Shown piece by piece: positions 1-5,470 of a DNA stretch of 7,003 nt. Below the pieces are notes generated by a model that was not told the origin of the DNA, made no database searches, and worked only from the letters and a program-made list of their open reading frames with translations. How positions within the stretch are numbered: position 1 is the first letter of the stretch; every line of letters starts with the position of its first letter. Origin of the DNA: Verrucomicrobiota bacterium (GTDB lineage Bacteria > Verrucomicrobiota > Verrucomicrobiia > Chthoniobacterales > JAFAMB01); assembly GCA_019241095.1 (NCBI GenBank), contig JAFAXJ010000021.1, positions 1 through 7,003 on the forward strand. Direction: 5' to 3'. The position numbers and the translations under genes were made by a program.

Positions 1-66
1 TCAGATCAACGTCCGATGAGCACAATACATCTGAAAAAATCATAAAGCGTTTGGAATGGAAAATAA

Positions 67-106
67 CTTGGGAAAATGTTCTATTTAAGACCCGTTCTTT
101 CCCAAG
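67..106. repeat. 9-bp inverted repeat in the leader of the first binding-protein gene
   Basis: CTTGGGAAA (67-75) and its exact reverse complement TTTCCCAAG (98-106) flank a 22-base spacer, about 160 bases before the start at 266. The arms could form an RNA stem or be a split operator. No T-run follows, so it does not look like an intrinsic terminator. The symmetry is visible directly; any role is inferred. Confidence 0.4.
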
Positions 107-136
107 AACTTAACAGGAGTTTCGATCCTCGGCGCA

Positions 137-199
137 GGCAATTGCCACCACGTGCTAGAGCCTGCTGCATAAGACGATACTGACGTTTTCCGCAATTGC
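137..199. promoter_or_regulatory. pair of GCAATTGC palindromes, possible operator pair
   Basis: The perfect palindrome GGCAATTGCC (137-146) and a second copy of its core, GCAATTGC (192-199), lie 54 bases apart, close to five helical turns, in the leader of the binding-protein gene at 266. Same-face spacing of identical palindromes is typical of sites for a dimeric regulator. No regulator gene is in the window, and eight bases of identity can arise by chance. A similar palindrome also occurs inside the permease gene near 6330, which lowers its specificity. Confidence 0.25.
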
Positions 200-265
200 T
201 GATTTTTTGCAAGAGCAGAAACCCTTCTGATAGAACTATAAAAGCAATGAATTCCCCACAACTCT

Positions 266-1261
266 ATGAGGCTGTCTAAAGATCTCTCGTATTTAGTTTT
301 CTACGGTCTGGTTAGCGCGGTTGCGTTTGGAGCAGCTTACGCTCAGAATGCCAAACCGGAAGTCACCCTTGCCGTGATTCCCAAGGACACGATGAGCATT
401 TACTGGAAATCTGTCCACGCCGGAGCAGTCAAAGCTGCAGACGAATTAGAAGCCGCCAAACAACCGGTTAAGCTGATTTGGAAAAGTTCATTCCGGCAGG
501 ACGATCGCGAAGGTCAGATTCAAGTGATCGAGAACTTCATCGGCATGAAAGTGAATGGGATGGTCTTGGCCCCGAATGATTCCGAAGCCATCGTTGCGCC
601 AGTAGAGACCGCGGTCAGCGCCAACATCCCGGTAGTCATAATCGACTCAGCATTAAAATCAGCCAAGCCCTTATCTTTCGTTGCTACTGATAATGAGGAA
701 GGTGGAAAATTAGCCGCGAAGCGGCTTGGCGAAGTACTTGGAGGTAAAGGAAAGGTGATCATGCTCCGATATCTCGAAGGCGGTGCTGCGACCGAAGAGC
801 GCGAGAAAGGATTTCTCGAGCAAATTAAAGAATTTCCCGACATTCAAGTGATCTCTTCGGATCAGCATGGAGGAGCAACCAGGGATAACTGCTACCAAGC
901 CTCACAGAATCTTCTGAATCGATTCGGCGGACAAGTGAATGGCATTTTTACCCCAAACGATTCAACAACGGAAGGCATGTTGCTGGCTCGAAGAGATCTT
1001 GGCCTTGGTAAGGATAAAGTTAAACAGGTAGGATTCGATAGCAGCCCATTGATGATTGAAGCTCTTAAATCTGGAGAACTGGAAGGCCTGGTTTTGCAGG
1101 ACCCGTTTTCGATGGGGTATCTTGGAGTTAAAAATATCATTGCAGCGATCAATGGTGAAAAGATAGATCAAAAAATCGTTACACCCCTAAAAGTCGCGAC
1201 CCAGAAGAATATGTCGGAACCGGAAATTGCGAACTTACTTCATCCCCCCGTGGTCGACTAG
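266..1261 (+). CDS. periplasmic sugar-binding protein of an ABC importer (ribose-type, Peripla_BP_4 family)
   Basis: Captures a sugar or sugar-like ligand in the periplasm and delivers it to a CUT2-type ABC permease. Residues 1-26 form a Sec signal peptide (short basic start, hydrophobic core, cleavage after Ala-Tyr-Ala, mature end Gln-Asn); there is no lipobox cysteine. The mature protein has the two-lobed type I fold: first lobe from TLAVIPK (34-40) with an aromatic Trp47, then IDSA (127-129, Asp128), the crossover FVATDN (138-143), an Arg in EERE (177-180), TPNDSTT (229-235), GFDSS (257-260) and LQDPF (277-281), all at places where the family contacts ligand. At 331 residues it is full length. 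The ATG at 266 is the only sensible start because TGA at 248-250 closes the frame upstream; no Shine-Dalgarno sequence precedes it. No ATPase or permease lies beside it, so it is an orphan here and may share the importer encoded at 4666-6538. Ligand unknown. Confidence 0.93.
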   Translation: MRLSKDLSYLVFYGLVSAVAFGAAYAQNAKPEVTLAVIPKDTMSIYWKSVHAGAVKAADELEAAKQPVKLIWKSSFRQDDREGQIQVIENFIGMKVNGMVLAPNDSEAIVAPVETAVSANIPVVIIDSALKSAKPLSFVATDNEEGGKLAAKRLGEVLGGKGKVIMLRYLEGGAATEEREKGFLEQIKEFPDIQVISSDQHGGATRDNCYQASQNLLNRFGGQVNGIFTPNDSTTEGMLLARRDLGLGKDKVKQVGFDSSPLMIEALKSGELEGLVLQDPFSMGYLGVKNIIAAINGEKIDQKIVTPLKVATQKNMSEPEIANLLHPPVVD

Positions 1262-1408
1262 GCAAGTTGCGCCTGAGGATTAGGATGACGTTCTCCAGGG
1301 CAGCCTTCGTGCGAGGTGTGTTGGGGTCGTTATTTTGCCCATCCACACAGAAAGCCGTTCCGCAAACTATTGAGTGTTACGGCAGGATAGTTGACTTCGA
1401 CTTGTGGC

Positions 1409-1448
1409 TTGCTGCGTACTGTGGGAAGGGCGCCCACAGCCGCAGCAG
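1409..1448. terminator. long two-part hairpin between converging genes, possible terminator or RNA structure
   Basis: The inner arms CTGTGGG (1419-1425) and CCCACAG (1433-1439) enclose a 7-base loop. The outer arms GCTGCG (1411-1416) and CGCAGC (1441-1446) are exact complements, separated from the inner stem by a 2-by-1 internal loop. T1410-A1447 and a wobble pair extend the stem to about 14 Watson-Crick pairs. It is very stable and GC-rich. On the + strand a run of five T (1460-1464) begins about a dozen bases after the stem, too far for a textbook intrinsic terminator; the - strand has no T-run. It could still block read-through in both directions, or be part of a dispersed repeat. Confidence 0.4.
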
Positions 1449-1585
1449 TCCAAAATGTCTTTTTGCCGATTCAGGTGCAGCGAGATCCATTAACACTACC
1501 GAGAACGGTTAATGAAGTAAATTAACCAGTCCAGTGACAACTATCAATCAGGGGGCATGGTAGTAGAACTTTTGATTCATCGGCA

Positions 1586-1599
1586 ATTAAGCGCTTATC
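1586..1599. promoter_or_regulatory. CG-centred palindrome resembling a LacI-family operator
   Basis: The perfect 10-base palindrome TAAGCGCTTA (1588-1597) is centred on CpG, the hallmark of operators bound by LacI/GalR-family regulators, and its core matches the catabolite-responsive (cre) type. Its position is odd: it sits just past the 3' end of the minus-strand oxidoreductase and not before a start codon. It could be a roadblock site, an auxiliary looping site, or chance. No LacI-type regulator is in the window. Confidence 0.3.
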
Positions 1600-1623
1600 A
1601 CATCGCCTGAGGCGTTTGGGTTC

Positions 1624-2667
1624 TCAGATCGCGATGCTGGACCGGGTCTGTGCTGAGCGGTGTGCGGACTCAATGACCTCGAGGGTTCTTCTTGCATCTT
1701 CTCCGCTTACCTTGGGTTGCCCGCCGTTTGTTAATACCTCCACGAAACTGGCTACCTCCCTGTCGTAAGAGCGCGCGTACGAACCGGGCATTTGAACTAA
1801 CGTCCAGCCCTGGAGTTCTCCGTTCAGCGGAACGTCTTTAGAATAAATCCAGAACTTTTCTTGAGCCAGGCTGATACGAATCGCGCCCTTGTCACCCAAC
1901 AGATAGACCGTTTGATCCCACCCGCTGGGGAACCCGATCTCCCACCCAGGCAAGCGTGTGCTGTAGCTGATTGTGATTTCAGCTATGCAGCCCTCAGCAA
2001 AATGGAGGAGAACTATTCCAGTTTCTTCTCCCTCCATCTCACCGCGTGCCGATTGACCAAACATCGCAGTAACTTCAACCACGGCACCAAAAAGGTGCTG
2101 CAGGACATAGACAAAATGCGCGCCTGTATCGATGAAAGCCCCACCCCCATTTTGCTCGAGAGACTTACGGAAGTCATTTGGGGTAAACAGAAACCAGGAT
2201 AGTGAATGCGCTTTGATAAGGTGAACACTGCCTATCAGACCTGCCACGATGCATTTTTGGACCTTCTCGATCAACTCGTTGAAGATATGATTGTGGGCGA
2301 CCATCAGCTTAATTTTTGCCTCTCTCGCGGCGCTCAGAATGGTGTCCGCCTCGACTAACGTTCTCGCGAGCGGTTTCTCAATAAAAATATGCTTTCCGTT
2401 GGCAGCAGCCTGCTGCACAGCATCAACATGAATGTTATGTGGCAGACAGATATCCACGGCATCGATCTGCTCCTGTGAAAACAGTTCGTCAAGACTTCGA
2501 AACGCTTTCGGTATTTGCCACCGGTCGGCTTTTTGCTGGGCAATATCGAGTTGAACATCTACCAGCGCCGGGATATCCACTTTTGAAGCAAGCAACCGAT
2601 AACCGTGGAGGTGCAGTTCAGCGATTCTGCCGGCGCCCATTATAGCAACGCGTATTCTTGAGTTCAT
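1624..2667 (-). CDS. Gfo/Idh/MocA-family NAD(P)-dependent oxidoreductase
   Basis: Cytoplasmic dehydrogenase that likely oxidises or reduces a hydroxyl of a sugar, polyol (inositol type) or sugar derivative using NAD(P). The N-terminal Rossmann fold (about residues 5-125) opens with VAIMGAGRIAELH; Gly11 and Gly13 form the dinucleotide loop. The family signature EKP is at 97-99, with Lys98 the expected catalytic lysine. The C-terminal alpha/beta domain (from about 130) carries Asp180 and His184 in DTGAH, the expected catalytic partners. The Asp usual three residues after that His is Tyr187, a departure from the common H-x-x-D pattern. Length (347) is normal and there is no signal peptide. The ATG at 2667 starts just before the nucleotide fold; a later ATG would cut into it, and no strong ribosome-binding site is seen. 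It lies opposite to the genes on either side and diverges from a decayed relative at 2895. Exact substrate and cofactor preference are unknown. Confidence 0.93.
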   Translation of the reverse strand: MNSRIRVAIMGAGRIAELHLHGYRLLASKVDIPALVDVQLDIAQQKADRWQIPKAFRSLDELFSQEQIDAVDICLPHNIHVDAVQQAAANGKHIFIEKPLARTLVEADTILSAAREAKIKLMVAHNHIFNELIEKVQKCIVAGLIGSVHLIKAHSLSWFLFTPNDFRKSLEQNGGGAFIDTGAHFVYVLQHLFGAVVEVTAMFGQSARGEMEGEETGIVLLHFAEGCIAEITISYSTRLPGWEIGFPSGWDQTVYLLGDKGAIRISLAQEKFWIYSKDVPLNGELQGWTLVQMPGSYARSYDREVASFVEVLTNGGQPKVSGEDARRTLEVIESAHRSAQTRSSIAI

Positions 2668-2683
2668 TCGATGAAATTATTCC

Positions 2684-2696
2684 AAGACATAGTCTT
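2684..2696. promoter_or_regulatory. small dyad in the oxidoreductase leader
   Basis: AAGAC-ATA-GTCTT is a 13-base odd-centred perfect dyad lying 17 to 29 bases upstream of the minus-strand oxidoreductase start. Its position in the leader or core promoter would suit a repressor site or a small hairpin. No convincing -35/-10 pair could be fixed around it; on the minus strand AATAAT lies between the dyad and the start but lacks a matching -35. Confidence 0.22.
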
Positions 2697-2702
2697 CTGC
2701 CG

Positions 2703-2720
2703 TGTTTACGCAAATAAACA
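2703..2720. promoter_or_regulatory. nested inverted repeat, LacI-type operator candidate upstream of the oxidoreductase
   Basis: TGTTTACGCAAATAAACA contains exact 6-base arms TGTTTA and TAAACA. Nested in it is TTTACGCAAA, a near-palindrome centred on CpG in the LacI/GalR style. It lies 36 to 53 bases upstream of the minus-strand start at 2667, where a promoter would be expected, inside the 227-base divergent region between the two oxidoreductase genes. Binding by a sugar-responsive repressor is inferred; no regulator gene is visible. Confidence 0.33.
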
Positions 2721-2894
2721 TCCTTTGAACTATTATTTAGCGAAACAGAATGCATCATACGAGCAGTAGTATGCCTACCCTTTTGTCCCTTATCTGGGGC
2801 AATCTTGCAATAAAGAATGTCAGTCGTATTACAGCCCAATGGGTTCAGTTAGTTTTTGGGTGATTGCATCTCCGGCAACCATAATACTCGAAGT

Positions 2895-3482
2895 ATGAAA
2901 GCGGTTAACATTGCAGTGATTGACCCTGGATTTATGGCTAAAGCGCGTTCAGCCGCGTATGCGACGATGCCAATATTTTTTGGCCTCCTCCACTTATCCC
3001 GGTCCGAACCACTCGCGACCGCTCGCGACTGGTGCTGGCGTTTTCGGTGAAGTCGACGTGGATGACGCAATGGTGTATCAGTCAAATTTAGAATGAAGTC
3101 ATTGGTTAAATCAAAGCGACTCGCAACGCATATCGCCGCAACAATTTCCTGTCCTTTGAACTCTACCGCAGTAAAGGATCCATCCTTTTTAATTACGAAC
3201 CCCGAGATGAGTTGCAGGTGATGTTTGCAGACGATCCAATTGATGCACGCGGGTTTCGAACGATCTATACCGGACCGGCGCAGTCGTAGGGAAATCTGTG
3301 GCCAATTCCTTGGTATCGGCTACAGCGATAGGAAGCTCATTGAGTGTTACGACCTGATGTCAGCAATCGCAACTGGTAATCTACTTTTGCCTAATTTTCG
3401 CGACGGCTGCAAAATAACTCGAATAGTTGAAGCAATCGTCAAATCAGCCAAGAGTCGTGAGTGGCAGGAGGTGTCTGGGTGA
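2895..3482 (+). pseudogene. decayed second Gfo/Idh/MocA oxidoreductase gene (three frames, two stops, internal deletion)
   Basis: The pieces read in family order across frames. From ATG 2895: NIAVIDPGFMAKARSAAY, clearly the N-terminal Rossmann motif, but with a key Gly turned to Asp, the second Gly to Ala and the following His to Arg. From 3016 in the next frame: RPLATGAG then VDVDDAMVY. From 3092 in the third frame: ATRNAYRRNNF, FELYRSKGS, DELQVMFADDP, ARGFRTIYTGPA, then LWPIP. From about 3309 back in the first frame: LGIGYSDRKLIECYD, ATGN, PNFRDG and a typical C-terminus ending at TGA 3480-3482. In-frame stops are TAA 3107-3109 and TAG 3287-3289. About half of the usual length (some 370-390 residues) is missing, chiefly the end of the Rossmann domain and the catalytic EKP region. 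It is therefore non-functional. It belongs to a different subfamily from the intact gene at 1624-2667, so it is not a duplicate of it. Family motifs are recalled from knowledge, not searched. Confidence 0.85.
3012..3031 (+). repeat. 10-bp tandem duplication inside the pseudogene
   Basis: CTCGCGACCG (3012-3021) is followed directly by CTCGCGACTG (3022-3031), nine of ten bases identical. It falls where the reconstructed reading frame changes between the N-terminal and middle fragments, and ten extra bases would shift the frame by exactly the observed one base. The repeat is visible; replication slippage as its origin is inference. Confidence 0.55.
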
Positions 3483-3610
3483 CAATGTCCGTTGCGCCAG
3501 AGATCTTGTTGGAAACGCGGGCAGTGGTATTTGCAATAGACATAAATGAAAAAATTTGCGAGACTGCCGCTGTTATTCCGTGCCCGGCAATAAGCCGGTT
3601 ACGAGTCTGA
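3479..3610 (+). pseudogene. 43-codon remnant frame with strong ribosome-binding site, next gene of the old operon
   Basis: A perfect Shine-Dalgarno AGGAGGT (3466-3472) sits six bases before GTG 3479. That GTG overlaps the pseudogene's TGA as GTGA, the classic sign of translational coupling, and ATG 3485 is in the same frame as an alternative start. The frame encodes 43 residues beginning MTMSVAPEILLETRAVVFAI and stops at TGA 3608-3610. The start resembles the first residues of sugar ABC ATPases (LLE-R- pattern), but the similarity is too short to name it, and a carbohydrate kinase N-terminus is another option. I read it as the truncated head of a lost downstream gene; a genuine small protein is less likely. 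Confidence 0.4.
3584..3598 (+). other. small GC hairpin upstream of the importer operon
   Basis: CCGGC (3584-3588) and GCCGG (3594-3598) enclose the loop AATAA. It lies about 100 bases before the importer operon's first start codon, inside the end of the remnant frame. No T-run follows, so it is not a clear terminator. The stretch 3611-3697 shows no recognisable promoter or ribosome-binding consensus. Confidence 0.25.
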
Positions 3611-3697
3611 TTCTCCCCGAAACCCGAACCAAAACACTAGAGAAAAGGTCAGCCAAAATCTTCGGCCCTCTTTGATTAGTGCTCTCCACGTAAAGAA

Positions 3698-4663
3698 ATG
3701 AAAAGCCGCGTTTTAGATGATTTATTAAAAATTGCTCTTAGCTTAAGCGTATTTGCAATAATCCAACCAGCGCTGGCGCAGAACAAACATTATCGTATAG
3801 GGTTTGTAGTCGGCGACGTTGGTAACCCATTCCACACGCGCGTCTGGAAAACGGCTAAGACGACCGCCGCCGCCAACAACATTGACCTGATTATATTAGA
3901 TACTAAGCGGGATCTCGCTACCGAATCGAGTAACATCGACCAACTTATTTCTCAGCATCCAGACCTGATCATGGTGATGCCTACCTCGGCTGAAGGCAGC
4001 GTCGCCGGGCTAGATCGGATTATTGAGGCAAAGATTCCATTAATGACCGTTTTAGACAGCGCCAGTGGCTCTGGTACTAAATATCGCTATGTCGGCTCTG
4101 ACTTCGAAGATTGGGGACAACTTCAAATAGGTCATTTGGCACAGCTGCTCAATGGCAAGGGCAACATAGTTTATATTAAAGGCGCAGCTGGGTTTTTGAT
4201 TGAACACCTTCGAGACAGCTTCACGAAAAAAGCGCTGAAAGATTATCCGGATATACATGTCGTCTTTGAGCAGAATGGAGATTGGAACAAACCTTCTGGT
4301 GTCACAATAATGGAAGACGCTCTGGCGCGTTCGCCAGCGCCAAATAGTATACAGGCAGTAATCGCTCACAACGACAATATGGTGTTAGGAGCAATCGAGG
4401 CGCTCAAGCGCGCCAATCGGTTAAACCAAGTCGTGACCGGCGGCAGTGACGGCAATGCGGACGCGCTTCAATCAATGCTGGCTGGGGAACTGACTTATTC
4501 AATATTCCAGAACGGAGAAGAAATAGGTGAAAAAAGCATTTCAACCGCTCTCGATGTTTTGAACGGCAAGAATCCGCCAATGCTCGTAGGTGTGCAGCTG
4601 AAGCTGATTGATAACAAAGAGATGGCCAAGGAATATTTAAAGAAAGTCTATGGCATTGAGTAA
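3698..4663 (+). CDS. periplasmic sugar-binding protein of the downstream ABC importer (ribose-type)
   Basis: Ligand-capturing component of the importer encoded by the next two genes. Residues 1-27 form a Sec signal peptide cleaved after Ala-Leu-Ala, leaving Gln-Asn; there is no lipobox cysteine. Asp7-Asp8 in the signal's N-region are unusual. The mature protein starts with YRIGFVVGDVGNPF, the NPF (43-45) being the family's first ligand-loop motif. Then come MVMPTS (92-97), Asp120, VGSDFEDWG (132-140), Arg172 in HLRDSF, AHNDNM (223-228), GGSDG (248-252) and FQNGEEIG (270-277), matching ligand-facing loops of ribose-type binding proteins. Full length at 321 residues. The ATG at 3698 is chosen because it places the signal peptide correctly; only a weak AAAGA precedes it. 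The next gene begins two bases after its stop, so the three form one transcription unit. It is only distantly similar to the binding protein at 266-1261, so a recent duplication is unlikely. Ligand unknown. Confidence 0.93.
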   Translation: MKSRVLDDLLKIALSLSVFAIIQPALAQNKHYRIGFVVGDVGNPFHTRVWKTAKTTAAANNIDLIILDTKRDLATESSNIDQLISQHPDLIMVMPTSAEGSVAGLDRIIEAKIPLMTVLDSASGSGTKYRYVGSDFEDWGQLQIGHLAQLLNGKGNIVYIKGAAGFLIEHLRDSFTKKALKDYPDIHVVFEQNGDWNKPSGVTIMEDALARSPAPNSIQAVIAHNDNMVLGAIEALKRANRLNQVVTGGSDGNADALQSMLAGELTYSIFQNGEEIGEKSISTALDVLNGKNPPMLVGVQLKLIDNKEMAKEYLKKVYGIE

Positions 4664-4665
4664 TC

Positions 4666-5412
4666 ATGGATGCAGTACCATTATTGTCACTGAAAGGCAT
4701 CAGCAAAGCCTTTGGCGCCGTAGTTGCTCTTGAGGGGGTCGACTTTGAGATATCCCGCCCAGAAGTGGTGGCTTTGGTCGGCGATAATGGAGCTGGGAAA
4801 TCCACCTTGATTAAGATCATTTCGGGCGTTCTGCATGCTGACTCTGGTCAGATCAGGGTGGAGGGTTTGCCGGTGCGATATACAGGCCCGGAAAGCCCGA
4901 AATTGCTGGGGATTGAAACCGTGTACCAGGACCTTGCACTTGTTAACACGTTCGACACGATTCAAAACATATATCTTGGAAGAGAAATAACCGGGCTCGG
5001 GGGGATCTTTCTTGACCATAAGAGAATGCATCAAGAGGCTAAAAAGCATCTCACAACGCTTGACATAAATCTGCCCTCCATCCGCAAAAAGGTTCGTTAC
5101 CTGTCGGGCGGCCAGCGGCAGGCGGTTGCGATCAGCCGAGCCACTGGCTGGGGTGCAAAATTAATTATCATGGATGAGCCTACGGCAGCACTTGGCGTCA
5201 AAGAATCGCGTCAGGTTTTGAAGGTGGTGAAGACCTTAAGAGCTTCGAATGTCTCAGTGATTCTTGTTAGCCACAACATCGAGCACGTGTTCGCAATCAC
5301 TGACCGGATAACGGTTCTACGGCATGGCCGTGTAGTTGCTTCCCGGCAGACGCATGCCACTAGCCCGGAAGAAATCGTGCGATTGATCACTGGTGCGAGT
5401 CTCGCCCAGTAA
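4666..5412 (+). CDS. single-domain sugar ABC importer ATPase (FrcA-like)
   Basis: Cytoplasmic ATP-binding subunit that powers the importer. All nucleotide-binding elements are present in order: A-loop region around Phe16, Walker A GDNGAGKST (39-47), Q-loop Gln88 in VYQDL, signature LSGGQRQ (146-152), Walker B LIIMDEP (166-172) with catalytic Glu171, D-loop AALGV (174-178) and H-loop His203 in VSHN. At 248 residues it has only one ATPase domain, whereas RbsA-type proteins of this transporter class carry two in about 500 residues. It should therefore work as a homodimer, as in the FrcBCA fructose system; the TAALGVKES stretch is typical of that branch. The frame ends cleanly at TAA with a normal C-terminus, so it is not a truncated RbsA. 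ATG 4666 is two bases after the binding-protein stop, and its ribosome-binding site is weak, consistent with coupled translation. Confidence 0.95.
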   Translation: MDAVPLLSLKGISKAFGAVVALEGVDFEISRPEVVALVGDNGAGKSTLIKIISGVLHADSGQIRVEGLPVRYTGPESPKLLGIETVYQDLALVNTFDTIQNIYLGREITGLGGIFLDHKRMHQEAKKHLTTLDINLPSIRKKVRYLSGGQRQAVAISRATGWGAKLIIMDEPTAALGVKESRQVLKVVKTLRASNVSVILVSHNIEHVFAITDRITVLRHGRVVASRQTHATSPEEIVRLITGASLAQ

Positions 5413-5470
5413 AGGTGCGCTAAATTGGACCGATCTTTTCGAAACCTGCTTAGGTGAGCCTCAGGAAATA

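Larger units (their letters stand above)
1262..1623. other. convergent intergenic region, no convincing gene
   Basis: The binding-protein gene (+) and the oxidoreductase gene (-) converge here. A TTG-initiated frame at 1267-1512 (+) is open, but its product has no recognisable motif and it lacks a good ribosome-binding site, so I do not call it. The region holds the long hairpin at 1409-1448 and a CG-centred palindrome at 1586-1599, listed separately. A smaller odd-centred palindrome, CGCCTGAGGCG, lies just before 1617, downstream of the oxidoreductase stop, without a T-run on either strand. Confidence 0.6.

Noticed and set aside
3..113. Open plus frame at the left edge ending at TAA 111, and a shorter one ending at TAA 43
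   Set aside because: Either might be the tail of an upstream gene, but both are too short and motif-free to choose.
114..118. AGGAG resembling a ribosome-binding site
   Set aside because: No ATG, GTG or TTG start at suitable distance downstream.
520..843. 107-residue minus-strand open frame inside the first binding-protein gene
   Set aside because: Antisense shadow of a gene with clear family motifs; its product is low-complexity without a domain.
1267..1512. 81-residue plus-strand open frame starting with TTG
   Set aside because: No recognisable motif, weak start, no ribosome-binding site, and a long hairpin runs through it; most likely chance openness.
1861..2202. 113-residue plus-strand open frame inside the oxidoreductase gene
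   Set aside because: Opposite strand of an intact Gfo/Idh/MocA gene, with no domain of its own.
1369..3351. 13-base direct repeat ATTGAGTGTTACG at 1369-1381 and 3339-3351
   Set aside because: One exact 13-mer pair is not far from chance expectation in 7 kb, and the flanks do not match; the second copy is part of the pseudogene's coding sequence.
4404..4820. 138-residue minus-strand open frame across the binding-protein and ATPase junction
   Set aside because: Antisense to two well-supported genes and bridges their boundary; no motif.
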